Assembly (NCBI RefSeq): GCF_001698125.1
Contig: NZ_CP013854.1
Span: 3,286,001 to 3,350,000 of the forward strand
Direction: 5' to 3'
DNA from: Pseudonocardia sp. HH130630-07
GTDB lineage: Bacteria > Actinomycetota > Actinomycetes > Mycobacteriales > Pseudonocardiaceae
Length of the DNA stretch: 64,000 nucleotides
In this document: piece by piece, positions 1 to 8,143 of the stretch
Layout of the letters: each line of letters starts with the position of its first letter
How positions within the stretch are numbered: position 1 is the stretch's first letter
Position numbers and translations under genes: made by a program
The notes under the pieces: model-generated
The model's database searches: none
Seen by the model: the letters and a program-made list of their open reading frames with translations, nothing else
What the model was told of the DNA's origin: nothing

Positions 1-229
1 CGGCCGGCAGCTGCGGTTCACCGACGTCCCGGCGGTCGAGCGGGTCCAGGCCCGGCTGCACCGCCAGATCGGCCGGCTGGCCGACGCCCGGCACAGCGCC
101 GGGGTGGAGAGGCAGCACACAGCGCTGCGGGAGCACGCCGACGCCGCGGTCCGGGAGAGGATGGGGCGATCACCGCAGCGACGGAGCACGGAGGAACCGC
201 GGGCCGTGCCGGAGAGGACAGCGTCATGA
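1..229 (+). CDS. 3' end of an unidentified protein (partial)
   Basis: The second reading frame is open from the window edge to a TGA at 227-229, giving about 75 C-terminal residues rich in Arg, Ala and Gln, with a helical-looking stretch (LHRQIGRLADAR) and a polar tail. The stop overlaps the ATG of the next gene (ATGA), the usual sign of translational coupling in actinobacterial operons, so the frame is probably real. No domain is recognisable in this fragment. Its product probably belongs with HMG-CoA lyase in leucine or branched-chain acid breakdown, but that is inferred from position only. Confidence 0.5.
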   Translation, partial: GRQLRFTDVPAVERVQARLHRQIGRLADARHSAGVERQHTALREHADAAVRERMGRSPQRRSTEEPRAVPERTAS

Positions 230-1164
230 CCAGCCTGCCGGTGACGGTGCGCGATCCCGGTCTCCCGGAGCGCGTCGAGATCTACGAGGTCGGCCCGCGG
301 GACGGCCTGCAGAACGAGAAGGCCGTCGTCCCCGTCGCGGTGAAGGCGGAGTTCCTCGACCGGCTGGCCGACGCCGGCCTGCGCACGCTGGAGGCCACGA
401 GCTTCGTGCACCCGAAGTGGGTGCCCCAGCTCGCCGACGCCGCCGAGCTGCTCGACGTGCTGGAGCGCCGGGACGGCCTCGACTACCCGGTGCTCACGCC
501 GAACGAGCGCGGCCTGGACCGGGCGATCGCGGCCGGCTGCGACCACGTCGCCGTGTTCGCCTCGGCCACCGAGACGTTCGCGCAGCGCAACCTCAACCGC
601 GGCCTCGACGAGCAGTTCGCGATGTTCGAACCGACCGTCACCCGCGCCGTGCGGGAGGGGCTGCGGGTGCGGGCGTACGTGTCGATGGTGTTCGGCGACC
701 CGTGGGAGGGCGGCGTCGACCCGGCGCAGGCGGCCGCCGTCGGGGCGCGGCTGATGGAGATGGGGTGCGAGGAGCTCTCGCTCGGCGACACGATCGGGGT
801 GGCGACGCCGGCGCACGTCGGCGCGGTCCTGGACGCCTGCGCCGGGCGCGGCGTCGGCGTCGACCGGGTCGCGGTGCACTTCCACGACACCTACGGCCAG
901 GCGCTCGCCAACACGCTGGCCGCGCTGCGCCGGGGTGTGACGACGGTCGACGCCAGCGCCGGTGGGCTCGGCGGCTGCCCGTACGCCGGATCGGCCACCG
1001 GCAACCTGGCGACCGAGGACCTGGTGTGGATGCTCGACGGGCTCGGCATCGCGCACGGCGTGGACCTGCGGGCACTGGTCGCCACCAGCGGATGGATGGC
1101 CGGGCACCTGGGGCGGCCGTCGCCGTCGCGGGTGGTCACCGCGCTCACCCCGGAAGGCCCGTGA
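226..1164 (+). CDS. mvaB: Hydroxymethylglutaryl-CoA lyase
   Basis: Predicted cytosolic TIM-barrel lyase of 312 residues that cleaves HMG-CoA to acetyl-CoA and acetoacetate, the last step of leucine catabolism. The N-terminus has the catalytic-site motif VGPRDGLQNE (Arg and Asp that bind metal and substrate), followed by EATSFVHPKWVPQ. Near the C-terminus the family signature GGLGGCPYA places the catalytic Cys at about residue 251. Metal-ligand histidines are visible in VHFHDTYGQ. Length fits bacterial MvaB. The start overlaps the stop of the preceding gene, suggesting an operon; a perfect hairpin follows at 1215-1251. The related homocitrate and isopropylmalate synthases are longer and lack this Cys signature. 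Confidence 0.93.
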   Translation: MTSLPVTVRDPGLPERVEIYEVGPRDGLQNEKAVVPVAVKAEFLDRLADAGLRTLEATSFVHPKWVPQLADAAELLDVLERRDGLDYPVLTPNERGLDRAIAAGCDHVAVFASATETFAQRNLNRGLDEQFAMFEPTVTRAVREGLRVRAYVSMVFGDPWEGGVDPAQAAAVGARLMEMGCEELSLGDTIGVATPAHVGAVLDACAGRGVGVDRVAVHFHDTYGQALANTLAALRRGVTTVDASAGGLGGCPYAGSATGNLATEDLVWMLDGLGIAHGVDLRALVATSGWMAGHLGRPSPSRVVTALTPEGP

Positions 1165-1214
1165 CGCTCGTTCCGGAACCCGGATCACCTCGGAGGTGGC
1201 TCCGCACCTCGTCT

Positions 1215-1251
1215 GCGGGTTCGCACGACTCCGGGCCTCGTGCGAACCCGC
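1215..1251. terminator. Bidirectional hairpin between mvaB and ridA
   Basis: Perfect 14-bp inverted repeat (gcgggttcgcacga at 1215-1228 and its complement at 1238-1251) with a 9-nt loop. It sits between two convergent genes and has no T-tract on either strand, so it would be a hairpin-only terminator or mRNA 3'-end stabiliser. Confidence 0.65.
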
Positions 1252-1309
1252 CGGACCGGTGCTGCGCCGGTGAGCCGGGGCGACGGTCGCCGGCCTGCGG
1301 GCCCGGTGG

Positions 1310-1717
1310 TCAGGGCAGTACGGCGGTGGCGTCGACCTCGACCAGGTAGCCCGGGGCAGCCAGGGCGGTGACCCCGATCCAGGTGCTCGGCTGCTGGAGC
1401 TGCACGCCCAGCGTCGCGGCCGCCCGCTCGCGCCCGACGACGAACTGCTCCGCCTTCGCCTCGTCGAGGTCCACGATGTACACGGTGACCTTGGCCAGGT
1501 CGGCCGCCGTGGCCCCGACCGCGTCGAGCGCCGCGGCGATGTTCAGGTACGCCTGCTCGGCCTGCGCGGCGACGTCGCCCGGTCCCACGAGGTTGCCCTC
1601 GGTGTCCCAGGAGACCTGCCCGGCCAGGTAGACGGTGCGCGTGCCGCGGGTGTCGGCGACCTGGTGGTGGACGTCGACCCGGTTGACGCGCTCGGGGTGT
1701 ACCAGCGTGACGGTCAT
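1310..1717 (-). CDS. RidA/YjgF/UK114-family protein
   Basis: A 135-residue protein of the RidA (reactive intermediate deaminase) superfamily, which usually forms trimers and hydrolyses enamine/imine intermediates released by PLP enzymes. Family features: TVYLAGQVSWDTEGNLVG near residue 30, AAQAEQAYLNIAAALDAVGA in the middle, and the C-terminal PGYLVEVDATAVL. The Arg that defines catalytic RidA enzymes (Arg105 in E. coli) is not evident in the C-terminal strand, so this may belong to a Rid subfamily without imine-hydrolase activity. The ATG at 1717 has a good ribosome-binding site (gagaggagt) about 8 nt upstream. An AT-rich palindrome over its promoter (1746-1772) suggests repression by an unlinked regulator. 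Confidence 0.8.
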   Translation of the reverse strand: MTVTLVHPERVNRVDVHHQVADTRGTRTVYLAGQVSWDTEGNLVGPGDVAAQAEQAYLNIAAALDAVGATAADLAKVTVYIVDLDEAKAEQFVVGRERAAATLGVQLQQPSTWIGVTALAAPGYLVEVDATAVLP

Positions 1718-1745
1718 GGCCGTACTCCTCTCGTCGGGAGACCAA

Positions 1746-1772
1746 AGCATAACAAAGCAATGCAATGTTATG
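1746..1772 (-). promoter_or_regulatory. Palindromic operator overlapping the ridA -10 box
   Basis: On the minus strand a TATGCT -10 candidate (plus 1746-1751) overlaps a 25-bp imperfect palindrome at 1748-1772. The outer arms cataaca/tgttatg are perfect and the inner gca/tgc pair also matches; only two positions per arm break symmetry. The AT-richness stands out sharply from the surrounding DNA. The position over the core promoter fits a repressor operator; the regulator is not adjacent. Confidence 0.55.
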
Positions 1773-1795
1773 GGGAGCTGCGTCGTCCGACGAGT

Positions 1796-1830
1796 CCCGG
1801 CACCCCGCAGCCGTGCAGCGGGGTGCCGGG
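1796..1830 (-). terminator. Hairpin terminator of glyA
   Basis: Perfect 13-bp inverted repeat (cccggcaccccgc at 1796-1808, complement at 1818-1830) with a 9-nt loop. It begins 10 nt past the stop codon of the minus-strand glyA gene and has no T-tract. Confidence 0.65.
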
Positions 1831-1839
1831 AGCCCGGCG

Positions 1840-3279
1840 TCAGCCGAGGACGACGTCCGGGTAGAGGGGGTACCCGGCGAGCAGCTCGCCCGCCTGCGTC
1901 GCCACCTTCTCGGCGAGTGCCGGGTCGAGCCGGTAGCGGGCGGGCGAGCGCGTGCCGTCGTCGGCGGTGCCCGGCTCGGTGGCGTCCAGCACGGTGTGGA
2001 TGAGCTCGGCGATGCGGTCCATGTCGTCGGTCGTCAGCCCGCGGGTGGTGAGCGCCGGGGTGCCGATCCGGATGCCCGAGGTGTACCAGGGGCCGTTGGG
2101 GTCCGACGGGATCGAGTTGCGGTTGGTGACGATGCCGGCGTCCAGCAACGCCTGCTCGGCCTGCCGCCCGGTCAGCCCGTACCCGCCCACGTCGATCAGG
2201 ACGAGATGGTTGTCGGTCCCGCCGGTGACCAGCGTCGCGCCGCGCCGGCTGAGTCCCTCGGCGATCGCGGCCGCGTTCGCCAGCACCCGGGCCCCGTAGT
2301 CGCGGAACTCCGGGCGCCGGGCCTCGGCGAGCGCGACCGCCTTGGCCGCCATGACGTGCGGCATCGGGCCCCCGAGCACCATCGGGCAGCCCCGGTCGAC
2401 ATAGGGCGCCAGCTCGGCGTCGCACAGGACCATCCCGCCGCGCGGGCCGCGCAGGGACTTGTGCGTGGTGGTGGTGACGATGTGCGCGTGCCGCACCGGA
2501 TCGAAGTCACCGCTGAACTGGCCGCTCGCGACTAGGCCGGCGAAGTGCGCCATGTCGACCATGAGGGTGGCGCCGACCTCGTCGGCGATCTCCCGCAGGA
2601 CGCGGAAGTCGACCTTGCGCGGGTACGCCGAGTACCCGCCGAGGATGATCAGCGGCTCGACCTCGTGCGCGGTGCGCCGCAGCGCGTCGTAGTCGATCAG
2701 CCCGGTCGCCGGGTCGGTGCCGTAGCTGTAGAGGTCGAACAGCTTGCCGGAGATGTTCGAGCGGGCGCCGTGGGTGAGGTGGCCGCCGGCGTCCAGCGAC
2801 ATCCCGAGCATCCGCTGGTTGCCCAGCTCGTGGCGCAGCGCCTGCCAGTCCTCGTCGCCGAGCTTGTCGACGTGCCGGACGCCGACGCCGGTCAGCGCCG
2901 GCGCCTCGACCCGCTGGGCCAGCACCGCCCAGAAGGCGACCAGGTTGGCGTCGATGCCGGAGTGCGGCTGGACGTAGGCGTGCTCGGCCCCGAACAGCGC
3001 CCTGGCGTGCTCGGCCGCGATGCCCTCGACCGTGTCGACGTTGCGGCAGCCGGCGTAGAAGCGGTGGCCGACGGTGCCCTCGGCGTACTTGTCGCTGAGC
3101 CAGTTGCCCATGGCGAGCAGGACGGCGGGCGAGGCGTAGTTCTCGCTGGCGATGAGCTTGAGCGACGCGCGCTGGTCGGTCAGCTCGGCCGCGATGGCGG
3201 TGGCGATCCGTGGTTCGACGTCACCGATGACCTCGAGCGCGGCGTTGACGGCGACGGACTGGGGATGGGACGAGGGCAC
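1840..3279 (-). CDS. glyA: Serine hydroxymethyltransferase (long actinobacterial form)
   Basis: PLP enzyme interconverting serine plus tetrahydrofolate and glycine plus methylene-tetrahydrofolate, a cytosolic one-carbon step. The 479-residue length is about 60 longer than the usual bacterial GlyA. Clear motifs: [12 protein letters not shown] near the N-terminus, [25 protein letters not shown], and the PLP-binding [14 protein letters not shown] with the Schiff-base Lys at about residue 274. The extra length lies partly in an insertion after the VQPHSG region. GTG start at 3279 is chosen because an AGGAGG element lies just upstream. A ZTP riboswitch at 3306-3385 precedes it, which independently supports a folate/one-carbon role. 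It may be the second SHMT of the genome, as in several actinomycetes (inference). Confidence 0.93.
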   Translation of the reverse strand: MPSSHPQSVAVNAALEVIGDVEPRIATAIAAELTDQRASLKLIASENYASPAVLLAMGNWLSDKYAEGTVGHRFYAGCRNVDTVEGIAAEHARALFGAEHAYVQPHSGIDANLVAFWAVLAQRVEAPALTGVGVRHVDKLGDEDWQALRHELGNQRMLGMSLDAGGHLTHGARSNISGKLFDLYSYGTDPATGLIDYDALRRTAHEVEPLIILGGYSAYPRKVDFRVLREIADEVGATLMVDMAHFAGLVASGQFSGDFDPVRHAHIVTTTTHKSLRGPRGGMVLCDAELAPYVDRGCPMVLGGPMPHVMAAKAVALAEARRPEFRDYGARVLANAAAIAEGLSRRGATLVTGGTDNHLVLIDVGGYGLTGRQAEQALLDAGIVTNRNSIPSDPNGPWYTSGIRIGTPALTTRGLTTDDMDRIAELIHTVLDATEPGTADDGTRSPARYRLDPALAEKVATQAGELLAGYPLYPDVVLG

Positions 3280-3305
3280 CGGGCCTCCTGTACGACGGCG
3301 GAGAA

Positions 3306-3385
3306 GGCCCAGGCGCGCGGCACACGTGCTCGGTGAGGTCGCTCCCCGATGGTTGTCCATCTGTATGCGCCAGTCACGACCTGCG
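3306..3385 (-). promoter_or_regulatory. ZTP (pfl) riboswitch upstream of glyA
   Basis: On the minus strand the leader reads aggtcgtgactggcg, a small AUGG-ACAA-CCAU hairpin, then cggggagcgacct closing the first helix (AGGTCG with CGACCT), and after a linker gcgcctgggc. These are the conserved blocks of the ZTP/ZMP-sensing pfl motif (GUGACUGGCG, GGGGAGCG, GCCUGGGC) in the right order. The class typically switches on folate and purine one-carbon genes such as glyA and folD when ZTP builds up. A TAGCGT -10 candidate (plus 3389-3394) would start transcription at about 3382, right at the aptamer's 5' edge. Confidence 0.9.
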
Positions 3386-3433
3386 TGAACGCTAGCAGAC
3401 CGATATCGGCCGGCCGGGTCGCTGCGGCGGCGG

Positions 3434-3439
3434 TACGGT
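3434..3439 (+). promoter_or_regulatory. TACGGT -10 box, leaderless promoter
   Basis: TACGGT ends 7 nt before the GTG at 3446, so the predicted transcript starts at the start codon. No ribosome-binding site is visible upstream of that GTG. Confidence 0.55.
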
Positions 3440-3445
3440 CGCCGC

Positions 3446-4543
3446 GTGCTGCCCGTCGTCTGGGTGCTCGGGACCTCGGGGGTGGGGAAGTCCACCGCGG
3501 GGTACCGGATGCTGTCCGAGCTGGCTGCGCGTGGGGTCACGGCCGCGTTCGTGGACGCCGACCAGCTCCGGCTCGCCCGCGGTGTGGCCGCCTCGGAGAC
3601 CGAGCTGATCGCCTCCTCGATGCCCGCCCTGAGCGACGGGTACCGCGCGCAGGGCGCCCGCGTGCTGGTCGTCGCCGGGCTCGCCGACGACCGCGACCAT
3701 CTGTCCCGACTGCTGCCGGGCGTACCCCGCGAACGCGTGCTGGCGGTGTGGCTGGAGGCGGACGACGACGCCGTCCGGGAGCGGATACGACGTCGCGGGT
3801 GGCTGGTCCATCTCGCCGACGACGCCGTGGCCCACGCCGCGCGGATCGATCCCGCGGTGGCCGATCTGCGGCTGGACACGACCGGCCTGACCCCGGCGGA
3901 GGTCGCAGCGCGGATCACGGGTCCGGCACTCGCACACCTGGAGATCGCCTCCGGGCACCACGGCACCCGTCCGGTGCACGGCGCGACCGCGGTTCCGCGA
4001 CGGGTCGTCCTGGTCACCGGACCGGGTGGTGCCGGGGTGTCGACCATCGGCTACCAGGTCGTCGCCCGCCTGGCACGGGCCGGCGAGCCGGTGGGGTACC
4101 TCGATGCGCATCAGCTCCGTTTCCTCGGGACCAGCGTCGGCGATGACCGGCTCGCTGGGCTGCGCGCCCGGAACGTCCGCGCGGTCGCGGGAGGTCTCGT
4201 CCGGGGCGGTGCCCGGACCGTCGTGGTCGGCGGGGACGTTCCTACGGTGCGCCGGCTCGGCGTCGTCCGGGGTGCGGAGCAGGTACGGCTGTTCTGGCTG
4301 CACGCGTCCCCCGATGCGCTCGCCGAACGCGTCACGTCGCGGGCCGGGGGTGGCGGTCCGCCCGTTGCGGGTGACCGCCGACTCGGGCTCACCGGCCGGG
4401 CGCTGGCCGACGCGATCGCCGCGGCGGTGCGGGAGAGCGGGTGTGCGCGGCCGTCGGGTGCCGAGGTCGTGGACACCACGGGTCGGGACCCTGCGCAGGT
4501 CGCGGAAGCCATCGTGGCGTCGTTGTCCGCGCAGCCTCGGTGA
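3446..4543 (+). CDS. Tandem P-loop nucleotide-binding protein (adenylylsulfate/gluconate-kinase-like)
   Basis: A 365-residue soluble protein built from two similar P-loop kinase-like halves. The first half opens with [13 protein letters not shown] (Walker A, Lys15) and has the VDADQLRLA segment typical of small-molecule kinases. The second half (from about residue 184) repeats the plan: [14 protein letters not shown], then [11 protein letters not shown]. In the second P-loop the essential Lys is replaced by Val198, so this half probably does not hydrolyse nucleotide and may bind ligand or regulate. Both halves share the pattern of switching to [13 protein letters not shown] or [13 protein letters not shown]. 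Start GTG 3446 follows a leaderless promoter. Substrate unknown; APS-kinase or gluconate-kinase relatives are suggested by fold pattern only. Confidence 0.7.
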   Translation: MLPVVWVLGTSGVGKSTAGYRMLSELAARGVTAAFVDADQLRLARGVAASETELIASSMPALSDGYRAQGARVLVVAGLADDRDHLSRLLPGVPRERVLAVWLEADDDAVRERIRRRGWLVHLADDAVAHAARIDPAVADLRLDTTGLTPAEVAARITGPALAHLEIASGHHGTRPVHGATAVPRRVVLVTGPGGAGVSTIGYQVVARLARAGEPVGYLDAHQLRFLGTSVGDDRLAGLRARNVRAVAGGLVRGGARTVVVGGDVPTVRRLGVVRGAEQVRLFWLHASPDALAERVTSRAGGGGPPVAGDRRLGLTGRALADAIAAAVRESGCARPSGAEVVDTTGRDPAQVAEAIVASLSAQPR

Positions 4544-4863
4544 GCGCGGGATCAGCCCGCGGACCACCCCCGCAGGCGCGGGGACAGCACTTCCTGACCA
4601 GCGAGGACGCAGCGCCGCCGAGCATTCCGGCATGGACTTCGACGCCCTGACGGAGCGCCGAGGACGAGGCCAGAGGGCCCCGCACCCGCCGACGCATCAC
4701 TGCGCAGACGCCGGACCGTTCCGCGGAACGCCACACCGGGAGGAGCACCGCTCCCCGCAGGAGGTCGACGGCCCCGGACGAGGCCGGGAGACGTACGACT
4801 CCCGAGATCCGGTGCGCCCCCGGGAACCGGATGCGGCGATCGCCCGGCCGTCGCACGGCGGGG
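4544..4863. other. 320-bp gene-free interval
   Basis: Between the tandem P-loop gene and the convergent maoC gene. Apart from the CRISPR-like 30-mer at 4561-4590 I see no convincing gene, RNA or terminator. Reading frames across it lack actinobacterial codon bias and start signals. Confidence 0.5.
4561..4590 (+). repeat. Solitary CRISPR-repeat-like 30-mer (type I-E-like architecture)
   Basis: The 30-mer starts ggaccacccccgcaggcg and ends cggggacagcac. It has the layout of actinobacterial type I-E repeats: GGACCA, a ccccgc/gcgggg stem around a 4-nt loop, then a short tail. No second copy lies within the next 300 bp and no cas gene is in the window, so this is at most a lone or decayed unit. 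The same hairpin, 18 nt after a stop codon, could instead be a transcription terminator. Confidence 0.35.
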
Positions 4864-5316
4864 TCAGGCGTTGCGCAGCCCGAACATGCTGATAAACCGG
4901 GACCGGTAGACCAGGGTGTCGTCGGTGGTGCGGGTCATCGTCCCGCGCAGGGTGACCAGGCCCAGCCCGGGGCGGCTGCGCGACACCCGCGCGTCGACGA
5001 CCTCCATCGTCCCGCGCAGCTCGTCGCCCGCGAACACCGGCGCCGGCCAGGCGATCTCGTCGCCGCCGGGCGAGCCGAGCGCGGTCGAGCGGCTCAGGAC
5101 GTTGTCGGTGTAGGCGCGCATCCACAGCCCGGCGGTGAACCAGCCGGACGCGGCGAGCGCGCCGAACACCGAGGCCTTCGCCGCCTCCGGGTCGACGTGG
5201 AACGGCTGCGGGTCGAAGCGCCGGGCGAAGGCCAGCATCTCGTCGTGGTCGACCACCGTGGTGCCGAGGTCGAACACCGCGCCCGGGGCCATGTCCTCGT
5301 AGGCGAGCTCAGCCAC
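4864..5316 (-). CDS. MaoC-like hot-dog dehydratase
   Basis: A 150-residue single-domain protein of the MaoC/R-specific enoyl-CoA hydratase type, which hydrates or dehydrates acyl-CoA or related thioesters. The family's catalytic Asp and His are visible in FDPQPFHVDPEAA (near residues 34-46), and the following segment ASGWFTAGLWMR is the hot-dog central helix. The C-terminal LVTLRGTMTRTTDDTLVYR forms the closing strands. The start overlaps the end of the upstream phosphatase gene by 8 nt, so the two are co-transcribed; the metabolic link between them is unclear. The substrate cannot be read from sequence. Confidence 0.85.
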   Translation of the reverse strand: MAELAYEDMAPGAVFDLGTTVVDHDEMLAFARRFDPQPFHVDPEAAKASVFGALAASGWFTAGLWMRAYTDNVLSRSTALGSPGGDEIAWPAPVFAGDELRGTMEVVDARVSRSRPGLGLVTLRGTMTRTTDDTLVYRSRFISMFGLRNA

Positions 5317-6115
5317 CGAAGATCTCCAGCACCCGGTCGTGCAGCAGGCCGTTGCTGGTCAGGCCGTTGCCACCGGAGTGGGTGGGCGCTCCGGCGAGAT
5401 CGGTCAACCGCCCACCGGCCTCCCGCACGACGACGGCCGGCGCGGCCAGGTCCCACGGGTTCGCGGCCGGCTCGACCGCGACGTCGATCACGCCCTCCGC
5501 GACGAGCACGTGGTGCCAGAAGTCGCCGAACGCGCGGGACTCCCAGCACGCCTCGGTGAGGGCGAGCCAGCCGTCGCGCCGGTCGCCCTCGGTGCGGAAG
5601 ACGTCGGTGTCGGTGGTCGAGACGTAGGCGTCGTCCAGGTCCGCGACGCCGGACACGGCGATCCGCCGCGGCGTCCCGGACGGCAGGTCGCGCGCCCACG
5701 AACCGGCTCCGGCCGAGCCCCACCAGCGGCGGTGCAGGGCCGGGGCGCTCACCACCCCGACCGCCGGGACGTCGTCGACGACGAGCGCGATCAGCGTCGC
5801 CCAGGCCGGGACGCCGCGGGAGAAGTTCTTGGTGCTGTCGATCGGGTCGATCACCCAGACCCGCCCGGCGCCCGCCGAGCCGCCCCGCTCCTCGCCGAGG
5901 ATCGCGTCCCGCGGACGCTCGTGGCCCAGCGCTGCGCGGACGGCGTCCTCGGCGGCGGTGTCGGCGTCGGTCACCGGGGTGCGGTCCGGCTTGCGGCTCA
6001 CCCGCAGGTCGGCGGCCCGGAAGCGGGGCAGGGTGATCGCGTCGGCGAGGTCGGCGAGCCGCAGCGCGAGGTCGAGGTCCCCCGCGCCGGCCACCGGGTT
6101 CTGGTCGGGGCGCAC
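5309..6115 (-). CDS. hisN: Inositol-monophosphatase-family phosphatase, probably histidinol-phosphatase
   Basis: A 268-residue Mg-dependent phosphatase of the IMPase superfamily. Metal ligands are visible in ILGEERGG and WVIDPIDSTKNF (the usual Gly after DPID is Ser) and in NPWDLAAPAVVVREAGG near the C-terminus. In actinobacteria this subgroup includes HisN, which dephosphorylates L-histidinol phosphate in histidine biosynthesis; inositol-1-phosphatase or another sugar phosphatase is the alternative. GTG start at 6115. Translation is coupled to the downstream maoC-like gene by an 8-nt overlap. It is divergent from the response-regulator gene at 6181. Confidence 0.8.
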   Translation of the reverse strand: MRPDQNPVAGAGDLDLALRLADLADAITLPRFRAADLRVSRKPDRTPVTDADTAAEDAVRAALGHERPRDAILGEERGGSAGAGRVWVIDPIDSTKNFSRGVPAWATLIALVVDDVPAVGVVSAPALHRRWWGSAGAGSWARDLPSGTPRRIAVSGVADLDDAYVSTTDTDVFRTEGDRRDGWLALTEACWESRAFGDFWHHVLVAEGVIDVAVEPAANPWDLAAPAVVVREAGGRLTDLAGAPTHSGGNGLTSNGLLHDRVLEIFGG

Positions 6116-6167
6116 GGTGGCCGAGCATGCCAGCCCGCTCCCGGACGGCGCCCGGCGCCCGGCGTCC

Positions 6168-6173
6168 TATGCT
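6168..6173 (+). promoter_or_regulatory. TATGCT -10 box, leaderless promoter of the OmpR-type regulator
   Basis: TATGCT ends 8 nt before the ATG at 6181, placing the predicted transcript start at the start codon. The ATG inside the box (6169) is in frame, but would lie upstream of the predicted transcription start. Confidence 0.55.
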
Positions 6174-6180
6174 GGTGCCG

Positions 6181-6837
6181 ATGACGACCGTGGTGCTGGC
6201 CGAGGACGATGCGGCGATCGCCGAGCCGCTGTCCCGTGCGCTGCAACGCGAGGGATACGACGTGGAGGTCGTCGGCGACGGCGTCGGCGCGCTGGAGCGC
6301 GTCACCTCCGAGCAGGTGGACCTGCTCGTCCTCGACCTCGGGCTGCCGGGCATGGACGGCCTGGAGGTGTGCCGGCGGGTCCGGGCGACGCAGGCCGACC
6401 TGCCGGTGCTGATGCTGACCGCGCGGACCGACGAGGTCGACTTCGTCGTCGGGCTCGACGCCGGCGCCGACGACTACGTCTCCAAGCCGTTCCGGCTCGC
6501 CGAGCTGCTCGCCAGGGTGCGGGCGCTGCTGCGCCGCCGGACCACCGACGTCGTCGACGTCGGTGGGCTGCGGATGGAGCTGTCCGGGCGCCGGGTGCTG
6601 CTCGACGGCGCGGAGATCACCCTGGCCAACAAGGAGTTCGAGCTGCTGCGGGTGCTGATGACGCACGCCGGGCAGGTGGTCACCCGCGAGGAGATCCTGC
6701 ACGCGGTGTGGGGCGACGCCGACATGAAGTCGTCGAAGACGCTGGACATGCACATGTCCTGGCTGCGGCGCAAGATCGGCGGCGAGAAGCGGATCGCCAC
6801 CGTCCGCGGCGTCGGGTTCCGCTACAACCACGACTGA
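6181..6837 (+). CDS. OmpR/PhoB-family response regulator
   Basis: A 218-residue two-domain regulator. The receiver domain (about 1-115) has the acidic pair AEDD at 8-10, the phospho-acceptor Asp52 in LVLDLGLPGMDG, Thr in MLTA and Lys in VSKPF. The winged-helix output domain (about 125-218) ends GVGFRYNHD, with the recognition-helix region KTLDMHMSWLRRKIGG. The ATG at 6181 is preferred over 6169 because of the leaderless promoter. Its stop overlaps the start of the histidine-kinase gene (TGATG), so the two form a two-component pair. The signal sensed is unknown. Confidence 0.9.
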   Translation: MTTVVLAEDDAAIAEPLSRALQREGYDVEVVGDGVGALERVTSEQVDLLVLDLGLPGMDGLEVCRRVRATQADLPVLMLTARTDEVDFVVGLDAGADDYVSKPFRLAELLARVRALLRRRTTDVVDVGGLRMELSGRRVLLDGAEITLANKEFELLRVLMTHAGQVVTREEILHAVWGDADMKSSKTLDMHMSWLRRKIGGEKRIATVRGVGFRYNHD

Positions 6838-8111
6838 TGCGCCGGCGCATCCTGCTCTCGACGCTGCTGACGGTGGCGGTCACGGCCCTGTTCCTCGGCG
6901 GTCCGCTGGCGCTGGCGACCTGGCAGCTCGTCGAGGACTTCACCCGGGCCGAGCTGACCCAGCGCCTCGAGCAGGTGACCGACACCCTGGAGGACTCCGG
7001 GACGGGCCCGCAGACCAGGGGGCTGGTGGAGGCGGCGATCCCGCCGAACAGCCGGGTCACCGTGCTGACCCCGGACGCGCCGCCGGTCGGGTACGGGGCG
7101 GCGACCGTCGAGGACCCGGTCAGCGAGCAGCTGCCGTTCGGGCCCGGCGGATCGATCGAGCTGGCCCAGCCGACCGCCGTCATGCGGTCGCAGCAGACGC
7201 AGGTGGTGCTCGTCGTCGTGCTGCTGGTGGGGTTCTCGGTGACGGTGGGCGCCGGGGTCGCCATCTACACGGCCAGCCGGCTGTCGGACCCGCTGCGTGA
7301 GCTCGCGGCCCGGGCGGCGCGGCTCGGCGCCGGGGACTTCCGCCGCGCACCGGCCCGCTACGACATCGCCGAGCTGGACCGGGTCTCGGAGGTGCTCGAC
7401 TCCTCGGCGAGTGCGCTGTCGCAGCTGCTGCAGCGCGAGCGGTCGCTCGTCGGGGACGTGTCGCACCAGCTGCGCAGCCGGATCACCGCCCTGCAGCTGC
7501 GGCTCGACGAGCTGTCCACCCACCCGGACCCGGACGCCCGCCGCGAGGCGCTGGCCGCGCTCGAACAGACCGAGCGGCTCACCGCCGTGCTCGACGACCT
7601 GCTGCAGTCCGCCCGTGCCGCGCGGGCGGTGGGGGCCGAGCCGGTCGATCTCGCGGAGGCGCTCGCCGACGTCGCGGGGGAGTGGCGCGAGCCCCTGACG
7701 GCGGCCGGTCGGACGCTGCGGGTCCGGATCCCCGACGGGATGCTCGCCCGGGTCACCGCCGCCCGGCTGCGCGAGGCCGTCGGCGCGCTGGTGGACAACG
7801 CCCTGCAGCACGGCGAGGGCACCGTGACGATCGCCGCGCGGACCGGGGACAACGCGTTGCAGGTCGAGGTATCCGACACCGGGCCGGGGGTCCCGGAGGA
7901 CCTGGTGCCGCACGTGTTCGACCGCGGGATCTCCGCCCAGTCGTCCACCGGTCTCGGGCTGGCGCTGGCCCGGACGCTGATCGAGGCCGACGGCGGCCGC
8001 CTGGAGCTGTACCGGGCCCGGCCGCCGGTGTTCCGGCTCTACCTGCCCGCCGCGCGCACCGACGACGTCGCCGCGACCGCCCCGGCGGCCGACCGGTCCG
8101 GGCCCCGCTGA
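6837..8111 (+). CDS. Membrane sensor histidine kinase
   Basis: A 424-residue partner of the preceding regulator. TM1 is at about 5-29, a short extracytoplasmic region follows, TM2 at about 122-146, then a HAMP-like segment. The H-box is GDVSHQLRSRITALQ with phospho-accepting His210; SHQLR instead of SHELR is a recurring actinobacterial variant. The ATPase domain shows the N-box VDNALQHG, the G1 box DTGPGVPEDL and G2 STGLGLALARTLIEADGG. The C-terminal tail is Ala/Pro-rich. ATG 6837 overlaps the stop of the regulator. The small sensor loop (about 90 residues) suggests a small-molecule, envelope or membrane-stress cue, but nothing identifies it. Confidence 0.9.
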   Translation: MRRRILLSTLLTVAVTALFLGGPLALATWQLVEDFTRAELTQRLEQVTDTLEDSGTGPQTRGLVEAAIPPNSRVTVLTPDAPPVGYGAATVEDPVSEQLPFGPGGSIELAQPTAVMRSQQTQVVLVVVLLVGFSVTVGAGVAIYTASRLSDPLRELAARAARLGAGDFRRAPARYDIAELDRVSEVLDSSASALSQLLQRERSLVGDVSHQLRSRITALQLRLDELSTHPDPDARREALAALEQTERLTAVLDDLLQSARAARAVGAEPVDLAEALADVAGEWREPLTAAGRTLRVRIPDGMLARVTAARLREAVGALVDNALQHGEGTVTIAARTGDNALQVEVSDTGPGVPEDLVPHVFDRGISAQSSTGLGLALARTLIEADGGRLELYRARPPVFRLYLPAARTDDVAATAPAADRSGPR

Positions 8112-8143
8112 ACCGGCGGCCGGGGTTCGGGACGGGAGCGGCG

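Noticed and set aside
1310-2425. Extension of the RidA frame far upstream over glyA
   Set aside because: The upstream part is antisense to nothing but same-strand out-of-frame with glyA; the ATG at 1717 with its ribosome-binding site explains the gene.
4561-4863. Functional CRISPR array
   Set aside because: Only one repeat-like unit, with no repeated spacing and no cas genes.
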